Shown here piece by piece: positions 15,257 to 23,962 of a stretch of 64,000 bases of DNA. The stretch's first letter is position 1. Every line of letters starts with the position of its first letter. Position numbers and translations under genes: made by a program. Source of the DNA: Streptomyces albireticuli (GTDB lineage Bacteria > Actinomycetota > Actinomycetes > Streptomycetales > Streptomycetaceae); assembly GCF_002192455.1 (NCBI RefSeq), contig NZ_CP021744.1, positions 7,898,501 through 7,962,500 on the forward strand, in the 5' to 3' direction. The notes under the pieces were generated by a model. It searched no databases, was not told the DNA's origin, and saw only the letters and a list, made by a program, of their open reading frames with translations.

Positions 15257-16843
15257 TCAGCCCCAGGCGGGGCCGATGGCCATGTAGGCGTAGCGGTCCA
15301 GCGCCGATCCCAGCGCGAACTCCCCGACCTGCTCGCCGTCGGACACCCGCAGCTTCTGCACGGAGTCGGCGCCCTGGCTGGTCACGTAGAGGTGCTCGCC
15401 GTCCGGTGAGAGCGCGATCGCGTTCGAGCGGTCGCGCACGCGGATGGGTGTCACCTCGCGGATGGCGGCGACGTCGATCACCTTCACCTCCGCGCCGCGG
15501 TTGGCGACGTACACGTACCGGGAGTCCGGTGACGCCACGAGCTGCTCCGGGGACTGACCGACCGGGACGAGGGGAGGCTCGCCGCCGCCCGCGGTACTGG
15601 CGACGGCCACCATGTTCACGGGCACGATGCCGAAGGCCAGGGTGGTGCCGTCGGGGGTGAGAGCCAGGCAGGACGCCATGGTGTCGCCGCCGAACCCGCC
15701 GGTGACCGCGTGCTGCGCGGTGTCCACGACCGCCACGGCGGGGTCGGACTCGCGGCCGACGTAGACGCGGTCGCCCTCCGGCGAGGCCACGACGCCCTCG
15801 GGCCGGGGGCCGATGTCGATGCGACGCGCGTCGCCGGTGGTGAGGTCGACCGCGTACACCGCCTCGTCCGAGGGGTCGGTGACGTAGGCCGCGGAGCCGT
15901 CCGGCAGGGCCGCCACCCGGTACGGCGCCGTACCCGCTCCCACCGTCTTGACGGTGCCCGCCGTGATGTCGAGGAGGGTGAGGCTCCCCGCGCCTCCGCC
16001 GCCCCCCAGGGTGGTCGCCAGGACGCGGAACCCGTCGGGGGAGACCACGACGCCACCGGACTCGCGGCCGGTCTGGCTCTGCCTGATCGTCTGCCCGCTG
16101 TCGGAGTCGAAGACCCACAGCCGGCCGTTGAACCCGTCGAGCACGGTCAGGAACGCGCGGTACGGCCACCGGTCCCGGAGCGTCTTGGCGCCGGAGGTGA
16201 CGCGGTGCCGGGCGGGGTCGGTGTCGCATTCGACGTAGCGCTTGCCGTCCCGGGTGACGAGGTAGCCGTTGCTGGTGGCCGGGTGGTTGAAAGCGGCCGC
16301 GATGCCGTCGGCGATGCCGGGGTCGGGGTGGTCGGGGTTGTGCCAGAAGTCGGCGATGGTGCCCTGCTCCAGGACCTCGTCGCCGTCGATGTCGTAGTTG
16401 ACGCACCGGTTTCCGCGGAAGAAGTAGACCGTGCCGTCGGGTGCCGGCAGGCCGGCGTCGATGCCCTCGGCGAAGTCCGGCGCGTCCTTGCGCAGCCCGG
16501 GGAACCTGTCGCCGATCGGCGCCGGGGAGGCGTTCGGCGGCACCGTCGCGTTCTGCGCGAAGTCGTACAGCACACAGGTCGCGCCCTTGAACAGGTACAC
16601 GCGCGCTGAGTCCGTCGAACAGGCGGCGTCGAAGCCGTTCCGGTACGTGCTGGGGAGTCCGGGCCACAGGTCGCGCACAGCGCCTCCTTCGGCCGGCGGG
16701 GCCACCGCCGCCGCCTCGTGCCGCACGGCCCAGCTGCCGCGGACCATGAAGACGGAGGCCCGGGACTCGCCCGAGTCCGGGATGCTGAACGCCGCGTTGA
16801 CGCCCGGGGGCGTGAGGTCGGTGGTGTCGGTGCTCTCGGTCAT
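15257..16843 (-). CDS. Hemopexin-repeat and YVTN beta-propeller fusion protein
   Basis: A 528-residue protein. Residues about 15-220 contain three or four hemopexin-like repeats, visible as RVYLFKGATCVLYDF, TVYFFRGNRCVNYDIDGD and NGYLVTRDGKRYVECD, each followed by W or F near a PxxF turn. Residues about 225-525 form a YVTN/YNCE-type beta-propeller with repeats such as GGVVVSPDGFRVLATTL, RVYVGRESDPAVAVVDT and LVASPDSRYVYVANRG. Hemopexin repeats in bacteria occur in photopexins and in proteins that bind metal, heme or protein partners. There is no signal peptide. It sits between two paralogous beta-rich genes, 40 bases after one and 39 before the other, so it is almost certainly cotranscribed. 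Confidence 0.82.
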   Translation of the reverse strand: MTESTDTTDLTPPGVNAAFSIPDSGESRASVFMVRGSWAVRHEAAAVAPPAEGGAVRDLWPGLPSTYRNGFDAACSTDSARVYLFKGATCVLYDFAQNATVPPNASPAPIGDRFPGLRKDAPDFAEGIDAGLPAPDGTVYFFRGNRCVNYDIDGDEVLEQGTIADFWHNPDHPDPGIADGIAAAFNHPATSNGYLVTRDGKRYVECDTDPARHRVTSGAKTLRDRWPYRAFLTVLDGFNGRLWVFDSDSGQTIRQSQTGRESGGVVVSPDGFRVLATTLGGGGGAGSLTLLDITAGTVKTVGAGTAPYRVAALPDGSAAYVTDPSDEAVYAVDLTTGDARRIDIGPRPEGVVASPEGDRVYVGRESDPAVAVVDTAQHAVTGGFGGDTMASCLALTPDGTTLAFGIVPVNMVAVASTAGGGEPPLVPVGQSPEQLVASPDSRYVYVANRGAEVKVIDVAAIREVTPIRVRDRSNAIALSPDGEHLYVTSQGADSVQKLRVSDGEQVGEFALGSALDRYAYMAIGPAWG

Positions 16844-16883
16844 GACGGGAACTCCAGGGGTCGCCGGGCAGGGACGGAACGGA

Positions 16884-18002
16884 TCACTGAGGGGGAGGGG
16901 TGGTCAGGGCGCCCGCCCCGAACGGGAACCAGGTCAGGGCCGCGCTGAAGCTCGTTTCGCCCTTCTGGACCACTCGCACACGCGAGCCCTTGGGCACCGG
17001 GACGAACAGGCTCGCCTCCTGGTTGAGCGTGCCGCCCCGGGCGTCCCACGACTGCGTCGCGAACTGCTGCCGCCTGAGTCCCGGGGGAGTGACGAAGACC
17101 TTGAGCTCGGCCGGCACCTGGTCCTGCGTGGTCTTGATGTAGCCGGTGATCACACCGTCGGTGTCGGCCTCGTACTCCGCCGGACTGCTCTCCGTGCCCC
17201 CGGCGATCTCCGCGGCCTGGCCGAACAGGCGCACGGAGCCGTTGACGTCGAGGTCGCCGACCTCGAGGTCGGGCACGGTGACGGTGACGGCGGTGGTGAG
17301 GCCGTAGGTGACGGGGGAGCCGTCCCGCACCGTCGTGCCGAGGATCATGAACGCGGTGGCGCTGGTGAGGCCGGGCGAGGTCCATTCGCCGTTGCCGTCG
17401 GCGTCGATGAAGCCGTTGGCCGGACGCCGCTGGTCACCGTAGAAGAGCTCGTATTCGGGGCCCACCTCGCACTTCCAGGTCAGCTTCACCGTCCCGCCGT
17501 GGGGGACGTCGACCTGGTCCGGGCGGAAGTCCTCCAGCATCGCGGTCGGCGACGCCTTGGCCAGCCGCAGTCCGCCGGGTGCGGGCCGGAGGCTCTCCGT
17601 GCCGCCGTCCGTTCCCCCGCTCTCGCTGATGCCGAGCGTGACCGCGCCGACCGTGTGGTTCACCGTGACGTCCGCGAGGGTGACCACGATCCGGGCACCC
17701 GGCTTGAGCTCGGTGCCGGGCGCGGCCGGGCGTACGTGGAAGATCCCGCCGCCTTGGTGCTCGGCCGACCAGCCGGCGTCGTCCGTGGACGCCCTGATGG
17801 TGTCCGGCGCGGCCGTGAGAGCGTCGGCTTCCTTTCCGACCGGGACGGCGAAGGCGATCGTGCCGCAGGAGACGGGATCCGGGCCGGAGTTGGCCAGGGT
17901 GATGCGCACGGTGGCGTGGGCGGGGGTCTCCTCCGTGCCGACCCGCAGCGGGGCCGGGCTGGTGTGGACGCTGTAGGCCAGCGCGGTGGCCGTGGTGGTC
18001 AT
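16884..18002 (-). CDS. Beta-rich protein, paralogue of the 373-residue gene
   Basis: A 372-residue protein lacking signal peptide or membrane helix. It opens with a strand-rich sandwich (ATVRITLANSGPDPVSCGTI), continues through KPGARIVVTLADVTVNHTVG and MLEDFRPDQVDVPHGGTVKLTWKC and a YGLTTAVTVTVPDLEVGDLDVNG segment, and ends VPKGSRVRVVQKGETSFSAALTWFPFGAGAL. Every one of these blocks has a counterpart in the product at 14096-15217. Its ATG overlaps the stop codon of the upstream 1221-residue gene (ATGA), showing tight translational coupling. The family is not recognised. Confidence 0.75.
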   Translation of the reverse strand: MTTTATALAYSVHTSPAPLRVGTEETPAHATVRITLANSGPDPVSCGTIAFAVPVGKEADALTAAPDTIRASTDDAGWSAEHQGGGIFHVRPAAPGTELKPGARIVVTLADVTVNHTVGAVTLGISESGGTDGGTESLRPAPGGLRLAKASPTAMLEDFRPDQVDVPHGGTVKLTWKCEVGPEYELFYGDQRRPANGFIDADGNGEWTSPGLTSATAFMILGTTVRDGSPVTYGLTTAVTVTVPDLEVGDLDVNGSVRLFGQAAEIAGGTESSPAEYEADTDGVITGYIKTTQDQVPAELKVFVTPPGLRRQQFATQSWDARGGTLNQEASLFVPVPKGSRVRVVQKGETSFSAALTWFPFGAGALTTPPPQ

Positions 18003-21000
18003 GACGTGCTCCCATGGGTCGGGGCCGGGCCCTGCGCGGGCGGGCGCTGCCGGCTCTCGTCGGTCTCGCCGAGCGCACCGCTGAGCTGGAGGAAGCCGGT
18101 ACGGGCGGCAGGCGCGGCATCCGACAGCGCGAGGGCCGCGTCAGGGGTGGTGAGGGGCCGGACGGTCCACGTTCCCGGGCCTCCGGCCGGTGCCGCCGGT
18201 TCGGCGGGGGCCGGTTCGGCCCAGGTCCACGTGCCGCGCCGGCCTGTCGGGCCGGGCATGACCATGTGCTCGGTGGGCGTGCTGCCCTGCTGGTCCGTCA
18301 CCAGGCGGGTCCCCGCCAGCAGCGGGCCCGTACGGAACGACAGCTTCATCCGGGACAGGGGCTCGCGCACCCAGGTCGGCGGCAGCAGGAGCCGGCTGAC
18401 GGGCAGGATGTCGGTCACGGCGTGGACGGCCGCCCAGGGGTCGGCGAGGAGCGTCACCCAGGCGGCGGTCTCCTCGTCCCGGGCGCGGGCCTCCGGCGAC
18501 GGAGCGGCCGCCGGCCGTGCGGGCAGCGCGATCTCGCTGCCGTCGATGGGGGACACGTACTCCACGTCCGCGGCCCCCGGCTCCGGGACGGCGTGCAGCC
18601 GTGTGTAGTCGGAGCCGCGGAAGAACCCGGCCAGACCGTCGCCGAGCATGTCCCCGGCCCCCAGCCGGACGTTCCACAGGTAGCCGCTGACCTCCGGCAC
18701 CTCCGGCGGGCTGAGGACGTTCTCCCAGGACGAGGGCGTCATCGCCGGACCGTTGAGCTCGAACCGCAGCCGCGAACGGAGCAGCGCCATCGGACGCCCC
18801 ACCAGGGCGGCGAGACTGTCGTCGTCCCCGCCGGGCACGGTCGCCGACATGGCCTTGTCGACGACGGACAGCAGCTGGGCGAAGGCCGGGGCCCCGCCGT
18901 GCAGGAGCCCGGTGACGAAGCCGTGCAGGTGGGGCAGGGCCGCGGCGAAGGCCCGCCCCGAGTCCGTCGCCGGGTCGGGATCGGGATAGGCGGAGCCGGG
19001 CAGCGGGTACCAGGTCGACACCGGCCGGTGCGCGGTGTCGAGCACGATCCGGATCTCGCCCAGCCCGCCGCCGTCCGGGGCGTGGACGAGCAGGGACCCG
19101 GACAGGTGGTTGGCGATCAGCCAGCCGCACACCGGGCTCTCGCCCGCGGCCTCCCGGGGACCGGCGTCCACGTCGACGCGGTGGTGGTCGTCGCCGGCCG
19201 AGACGAAGTCGAAGCGCAACCGGGCGGGCTGGAGCAGGCGCGGCGGCAGCTCGACGTACCGGTACGGGTTCTGGGGGCTCACCGTCTTCCGCGGAGTGAC
19301 GCTGTCGGCGCGGTACGGCTTCACCGACTCCTTGTTGTTCTCGTTGATGACGGCGAGCGACCGGCCGAAGCGGTCGATCACACGGAGTTCCTCGAAGACG
19401 ATCTGCCCGGCCCTGACCGGGCGGAACTCGCGGGGCGTTCCGGAGCCGGACGCCGGGCCGGGGTCGGGCACCTCGCTCAGCGGGACACGGGTCCGGCTGT
19501 TGTCGACCAGCCGCGCGAGTGCGTCGTCCGAGGCGGGGGCGATGCCGGTCGCGGGCGTGTGCTGGGCCAGCCAGTTGTTGACGCCTTCCATGCGCTGGGA
19601 CAGCTCGTCCCATTCCTCGGCCCGGTCGCGCAGCTCGCGCAGCTCGGCCACCGGTCCGCCGCGGTACGTGCGGGCGTGCTGCGCCAGGCGGGCGCGGGTG
19701 TTGAAGGGAGGCAGCGGGGTGAGCAGGGCGCGCCCGCCGACCAACCCGTCGGGAGCGACGTTCTCGCCCTTCCAGCGGTAGCGGGTGCCGTCGAAGTACC
19801 AGTTCTCCTCGTCGCCGCTGCGGTACGGGGTGGGGTAGCACGTCGTCCGCCAGATGAGGAGCAGCGGCGACCAGGGCTGCTCCCACGGCCGCGTCCAGCG
19901 GGCCACGGTGCCTTCGACGTGGGTGTCCTGGTGGGCGAGCGCCTCCTCCAGGGCCGTCGTACCGGGTGCCGCGCCGGGAGTGACGGCGGCGCGGTCGAGG
20001 AGGAAGAACTCCCCGAGGAGCGCGGTCAGCACACCGGACTCCGGCAGCTGGGGCAGCGGGGGAGCGGGGAGGGCCTCGGGCGGCCGGACCGTCCCGTCAC
20101 CGATGCGGATGCCGGTCACGGTCTCGCCGGGGGCCCGGCAGGGCAGGGCGTCCTCGTCGGTGAGCGGCCGGTCCAGCCTCGCCCCGCGCACGATGAGCGA
20201 CGGGTCGGGGGTGCTGTGGAAGGCGGGGTCGGCGCACCGTTGCAGCTCGCGGCCCGGCGCCAGGCCGCGTTCCTCGGCGTAGGCCTGAACGGCCTCGGCG
20301 AGCTCACCGGCGGTGTCGCCCCACGGGATGCGGGAGCGCAGGCCGTTTGTGCCGAAGACGGTGTCGAGCTGCTGCTGGACGCGCCGGGCCAGGGTGCCCT
20401 CCTGCCGCGGGTCGAGTTCGGCATCGCACGCCGCGTCCCAGCCGTCGGGCCGGCGGTTGCTCCCGCCGCGCAGCCACCAGAGGCCGTAGAGGCGGCGCTG
20501 GAGGTGGGCGAGCTCGCGGGAGGCGGCGTCGTGCTCCTCCTGCACCTGGTTCAGCTCGGCCAGCCATTGCCGTTCCTCGTCGGCCTGCTCCGGTGTGCGC
20601 GCCGGCCAGGCGGTGCCGACGGCGGGGCGGTCGACGATGCGCCAGGAGTAGCCGCCGTGCTCGGCGTCGAACCAGGTGCGGCGGGTGGCCTGGTCGAGGG
20701 CCGTTTCGCCGCCGTCGTCCAGGGCGTCCAGCAGGTCGTAGGTGAACGCCTCCCACAGCAGGGACGCCTCGGGGTCGTCGAGCGCGGCCGGGTGCAGGGC
20801 GGTCTCGGCGTCGGTGACGATGTGGCCGACGGCCACATCGATCTTGTCCACCTCGATGTCGGGTTTGGCGGAGAGGGGAGGGGCGCCCGCGCGGTCCCAG
20901 TGCAGGCCGAGGGCGGTCCCCGCGTAGAACGAGCGGGTCGGGGCCGCCGAGGTGCCGGTCGTGGACCAGCGCAGGGAGTCCAGCAGTGCCCGGACGTCGC

Positions 21001-21664
21001 CCTCCGGGGGTGCGTGCAGGATGTCCCAGGAGGGATCGGAGTACCAGCCGATGACGGCGTAGCCGAGCAGGGCGGGGCCGGTGAGGTCGGTCAGCCTGTC
21101 GTGGAAGGAGAAGACGTTCTCGTTGTACGGCTGGTACGTGGCGAAGGTCGGCAGGCCCGGCCCGATCGCCGTGAGGAACTTCCGGCGTCCCTCGGGCTCG
21201 GTCCAGGGAGCGTCGGCCAGGTCGTGGGCCCGGCCGATCAGCGTGGGCCGGGGGCGGTCCGCGGCCGGATCCGGGTCGAGGAAGGCGCTCGTGCCGTCGA
21301 GTTCGTCGAGGAAGTCGCTGTCGACGACCCAGCCCGCCGCGGCCGGCGTCTCCTCGGGGCGGTCCGCCGGGCGGCTGTAGCGCACCACGAGCCAGCGGTT
21401 GGGAACGACCGGGAACTCCACCTTCGCGGCCGGGCCGTCCTGGAAGCCGCGCCGCAGCGCGTCGGGCAGCAGCCACTGCACATGAACGCCGAGCCCCGGT
21501 TTGCCGGGCGCGTCGTCGAAGGGGTCGGGCTCGGGCGGCTGCCGGTCCTCGAGCTGTTCGAAGTCGGCGTACCAGCGACCGGGGGGTTCGATGGCTCGTA
21601 CACGGTCGTTGACCAGGAAGGCGTCCACCTGGACGGGGACGATCAGGGGCGGCTGGGAGCTCAT
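17999..21664 (-). CDS. Very large unknown protein (1221 aa) of the DUF6603 operon
   Basis: A 1221-residue protein, acidic and Trp-rich, with no signal peptide, no membrane helix and no catalytic motif I can name. Features visible: an N-terminal beta-rich part (LIVPVQVDAFLVND, then VEFPVVPNRWLVVRYSR), a central coiled-coil stretch at about residues 375-405 (AELNQVQEEHDAASRELAHLQRRLYGLW), and C-terminal beta-rich blocks. The motif VPNRWLVVR resembles segments I associate with phage- or toxin-like baseplate proteins, but this is only an impression. The ATG at 21664 is 11 bases after the stop of the 752-residue gene, and the gene ends in an ATGA overlap with the next, so the operon is tightly packed. 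Confidence 0.75.
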   Translation of the reverse strand: MSSQPPLIVPVQVDAFLVNDRVRAIEPPGRWYADFEQLEDRQPPEPDPFDDAPGKPGLGVHVQWLLPDALRRGFQDGPAAKVEFPVVPNRWLVVRYSRPADRPEETPAAAGWVVDSDFLDELDGTSAFLDPDPAADRPRPTLIGRAHDLADAPWTEPEGRRKFLTAIGPGLPTFATYQPYNENVFSFHDRLTDLTGPALLGYAVIGWYSDPSWDILHAPPEGDVRALLDSLRWSTTGTSAAPTRSFYAGTALGLHWDRAGAPPLSAKPDIEVDKIDVAVGHIVTDAETALHPAALDDPEASLLWEAFTYDLLDALDDGGETALDQATRRTWFDAEHGGYSWRIVDRPAVGTAWPARTPEQADEERQWLAELNQVQEEHDAASRELAHLQRRLYGLWWLRGGSNRRPDGWDAACDAELDPRQEGTLARRVQQQLDTVFGTNGLRSRIPWGDTAGELAEAVQAYAEERGLAPGRELQRCADPAFHSTPDPSLIVRGARLDRPLTDEDALPCRAPGETVTGIRIGDGTVRPPEALPAPPLPQLPESGVLTALLGEFFLLDRAAVTPGAAPGTTALEEALAHQDTHVEGTVARWTRPWEQPWSPLLLIWRTTCYPTPYRSGDEENWYFDGTRYRWKGENVAPDGLVGGRALLTPLPPFNTRARLAQHARTYRGGPVAELRELRDRAEEWDELSQRMEGVNNWLAQHTPATGIAPASDDALARLVDNSRTRVPLSEVPDPGPASGSGTPREFRPVRAGQIVFEELRVIDRFGRSLAVINENNKESVKPYRADSVTPRKTVSPQNPYRYVELPPRLLQPARLRFDFVSAGDDHHRVDVDAGPREAAGESPVCGWLIANHLSGSLLVHAPDGGGLGEIRIVLDTAHRPVSTWYPLPGSAYPDPDPATDSGRAFAAALPHLHGFVTGLLHGGAPAFAQLLSVVDKAMSATVPGGDDDSLAALVGRPMALLRSRLRFELNGPAMTPSSWENVLSPPEVPEVSGYLWNVRLGAGDMLGDGLAGFFRGSDYTRLHAVPEPGAADVEYVSPIDGSEIALPARPAAAPSPEARARDEETAAWVTLLADPWAAVHAVTDILPVSRLLLPPTWVREPLSRMKLSFRTGPLLAGTRLVTDQQGSTPTEHMVMPGPTGRRGTWTWAEPAPAEPAAPAGGPGTWTVRPLTTPDAALALSDAAPAARTGFLQLSGALGETDESRQRPPAQGPAPTHGSTS

Positions 21665-21675
21665 CGTGCGGGTCC

Positions 21676-23934
21676 TCACTGTCGGCCGGGCCGGTCGAGG
21701 GCTGGGGCGGAGGCGGAGGGGGAGAAGGTGATGCACTGCGGGGCGTTGACGAGCTCCACGGCGAACGCGCCGGGGGAGAGCGGATCGTCCGGGCCGAGCT
21801 GCCCGGCGGCCCGGAGGGCCACGGCCATGGCGGGGACGAGGGGGTCGTCGCCCGCGGCGAGGTCGAGGATCTCGCGTCCGCCGCCGGCGGCGGCCCGCAG
21901 GAAGCGGGTGATGCCCTCCTCGCCCTCGGGCGGGAACGTCCCTCCCTCCAGCGACTCGCCGACCGGCTCGGTGAGCCTGCGCAGCCCGACGCGGTCGCCC
22001 TCGTCGACGCCGAAGTGGATGCCCTCGTGCGGTTCGCGGAACCGCACCTCGTCGGGGACACCCTCGAAGAGGCACAGCAGCAGATCCGGTCCGATGATCA
22101 CGCGGTGGACGGCGGTCAGCGGCTCCGCCTCGCCGTCGCCGCCGGTGACGCGCGGCTCGATGACGACGTCGGGCCAGTTCCGTACGAGCGCGGACCGCAT
22201 GAGCAGCCCGGTGAGCGGCCGCGGCTCGTCCAGCGCCTCGCGGGCGAGCTCGTCGACCGCGGCGTCGAGCGAGGTGCCGATGCCCGTGCTCAGCACGCCG
22301 TCGCGCAGGGCGGTGCACCACTGCGGGTCGACGTGGAAGAGGCGCAGGCTCTCGGGGGGCAGCATGCGCGCGTCGGGCACCAGGTGGCTCAGCGGCGCCG
22401 CCATCAGCAGCTTCACCTGGTCGACGGCGCTGATCAGCGGGGCGAGGTGGGCGGACAGCGCGGCCCGCAGCCCTTGCCGTGCCCGGTCGTCGCGCGACCG
22501 GTCCAGGAGGGCCTCGACGGCCGGGGGCCGGGGGACGCCGCCGGCCCGGAGCCGTGACACCGGCGCGCCGCGCGTGTCCGCGTCGGCGGCCGTGGTGGTG
22601 GCCGCGGCGTGCACCCGGTTCCCCAGTCCGCCGGCGATCAGCTCGTGGAAGCGCTCGTGCGCCGGCCCCGGCACTGCGTCCAGCGGTGTCCTCGTCCGCA
22701 TCAGCGCGCGTCCGGCGATATGACGGGCCCGGGAGCGGAACGCCGACAGCGCGCCCGCCAGGGTGTCGTCGGAGAGGGCGAGGGACCGGCCGAGGGTGAA
22801 GGCGGCGGCGTAGCTGACGTCGAAGACGCCGGTGTCCGTGAGGTAGACGAGTGCCTCGTCCGCCTGCCGGTAACCCTCGGCGGGGCGGGGGACGGCCGGG
22901 GCCACGACCGGGGTGAAGGGGCCCCGGTACCAGCTGAACGTCCGCTCCCCGGAGGGCAGGACGTAGTCCACGGGCGCGTAGCCCAGATCGAGGCGGTCGG
23001 TGGCGGCGGACCGTGCGGCGGTCCGCTGGGGGCGGAGGCGCAGTCCGAGGCCCGCGGGGTCCTCGGCCATGTGCCGGATCAGCGCGTCGAAATGGCCCGT
23101 GGGGTCGGGCCGTGCTTCGAAGGACCACGACCACAGGGAGACCATGCGCACGACGGGCCGGGTGGGCTGCTCCCCGCCGAGGTGGTCGGCGAACCCCTCC
23201 AGCGAGACGAGGTGGGCGGCGTAGCGCCCGGCCGTGCGGGGGAAGCGGTTGGCCACCACGACGGAGTAGTCGCCGGTCTCCAGGAGTTCGGCGGAGGCCG
23301 GCGCCGCGCCGGGCGGCTGCCACGGCCGGACCTTGCGTACGTGGCACAGGAACGGCAGGTCGGCCCGGCGGGGTACGAGGTCCTTGAAGAGGGCGGCCGG
23401 GACGTCGACGGTGGTGCACGTGCTGTCCCACAGCTCGGGCGGGACGTCGTCGAGGTCGACGCGGGGGAGGAGGACGTCGCTGTCCGCGGGGGTGAGGAAC
23501 TCGCGGACGGACCTCGTGTCGGTGCGCCCCTGGGCCTTGGGGTCGCCGGGCAGCTCCTCCTCGGCGAAGAGGAGCAGGGCGAGCCAGGGCAGGCCCGCCA
23601 GGTCCGGGCTGATGGCACGTTCCCAGGGCAGGATGAGCCGGTTGAGCGTGAGGTGGGGCAGGACGCGGTCGAAGGCGCCGACCTCCGCGGGGGCGGGGTG
23701 GAGGGCGTGGACGAAGGACGCGTCGATGGTGAACTGCGGCGTCCGGATCTCGAAATCCTGCTGGACGGGCGGCAGTTTGTCGGTTCCGACCTTGTCGCCG
23801 GACACCTCGTGTTCGAGGGTGAGCCGGTAGAGGCCGCCGGGGGCGGGCGCGATGTGGTCGTCGTGGAAGTGGATGTCGAAACGGGGAGTTTCGGTCTCGT
23901 CCCCGGTGGTCCCGGCAGCGTCGGGCTGCGTCAT
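21676..23934 (-). CDS. Large unknown protein (752 aa) of the DUF6603 operon
   Basis: A 752-residue protein with no signal peptide or membrane segment. The N-terminus (FDIHFHDDHIAPAPGGLYRLTLEHEV) is beta-rich; blocks such as FEIRTPQFTIDASFVHALHPAP and LTLNRLILPWERAI...LPWLALLLFAEEEL look like structural beta-domain signatures. The second half is helical with some repetition of FRSRARHIAGRALMR-type basic helices. I do not recognise the family. It starts 28 bases after the DUF6603 gene and ends 11 bases before the 1221-residue gene. Position between these two suggests a subunit of the same assembly. Confidence 0.75.
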   Translation of the reverse strand: MTQPDAAGTTGDETETPRFDIHFHDDHIAPAPGGLYRLTLEHEVSGDKVGTDKLPPVQQDFEIRTPQFTIDASFVHALHPAPAEVGAFDRVLPHLTLNRLILPWERAISPDLAGLPWLALLLFAEEELPGDPKAQGRTDTRSVREFLTPADSDVLLPRVDLDDVPPELWDSTCTTVDVPAALFKDLVPRRADLPFLCHVRKVRPWQPPGAAPASAELLETGDYSVVVANRFPRTAGRYAAHLVSLEGFADHLGGEQPTRPVVRMVSLWSWSFEARPDPTGHFDALIRHMAEDPAGLGLRLRPQRTAARSAATDRLDLGYAPVDYVLPSGERTFSWYRGPFTPVVAPAVPRPAEGYRQADEALVYLTDTGVFDVSYAAAFTLGRSLALSDDTLAGALSAFRSRARHIAGRALMRTRTPLDAVPGPAHERFHELIAGGLGNRVHAAATTTAADADTRGAPVSRLRAGGVPRPPAVEALLDRSRDDRARQGLRAALSAHLAPLISAVDQVKLLMAAPLSHLVPDARMLPPESLRLFHVDPQWCTALRDGVLSTGIGTSLDAAVDELAREALDEPRPLTGLLMRSALVRNWPDVVIEPRVTGGDGEAEPLTAVHRVIIGPDLLLCLFEGVPDEVRFREPHEGIHFGVDEGDRVGLRRLTEPVGESLEGGTFPPEGEEGITRFLRAAAGGGREILDLAAGDDPLVPAMAVALRAAGQLGPDDPLSPGAFAVELVNAPQCITFSPSASAPALDRPGRQ

Positions 23935-23962
23935 GGCGGATTCCCTCGCGCGGTTGGGGGTG

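Noticed and set aside
18014..22723. A 1569-codon open frame on the plus strand opposite the large unknown proteins
   Set aside because: Its composition is that of an antisense shadow in GC-rich DNA, it overlaps two well-supported genes of the tight operon, and it has no recognisable domain.
21665..23431. An upstream extension of the 1221-residue gene
   Set aside because: It overlaps the 752-residue gene in another frame and is Arg/Pro-rich shadow sequence; the ATG at 21664 is well placed.
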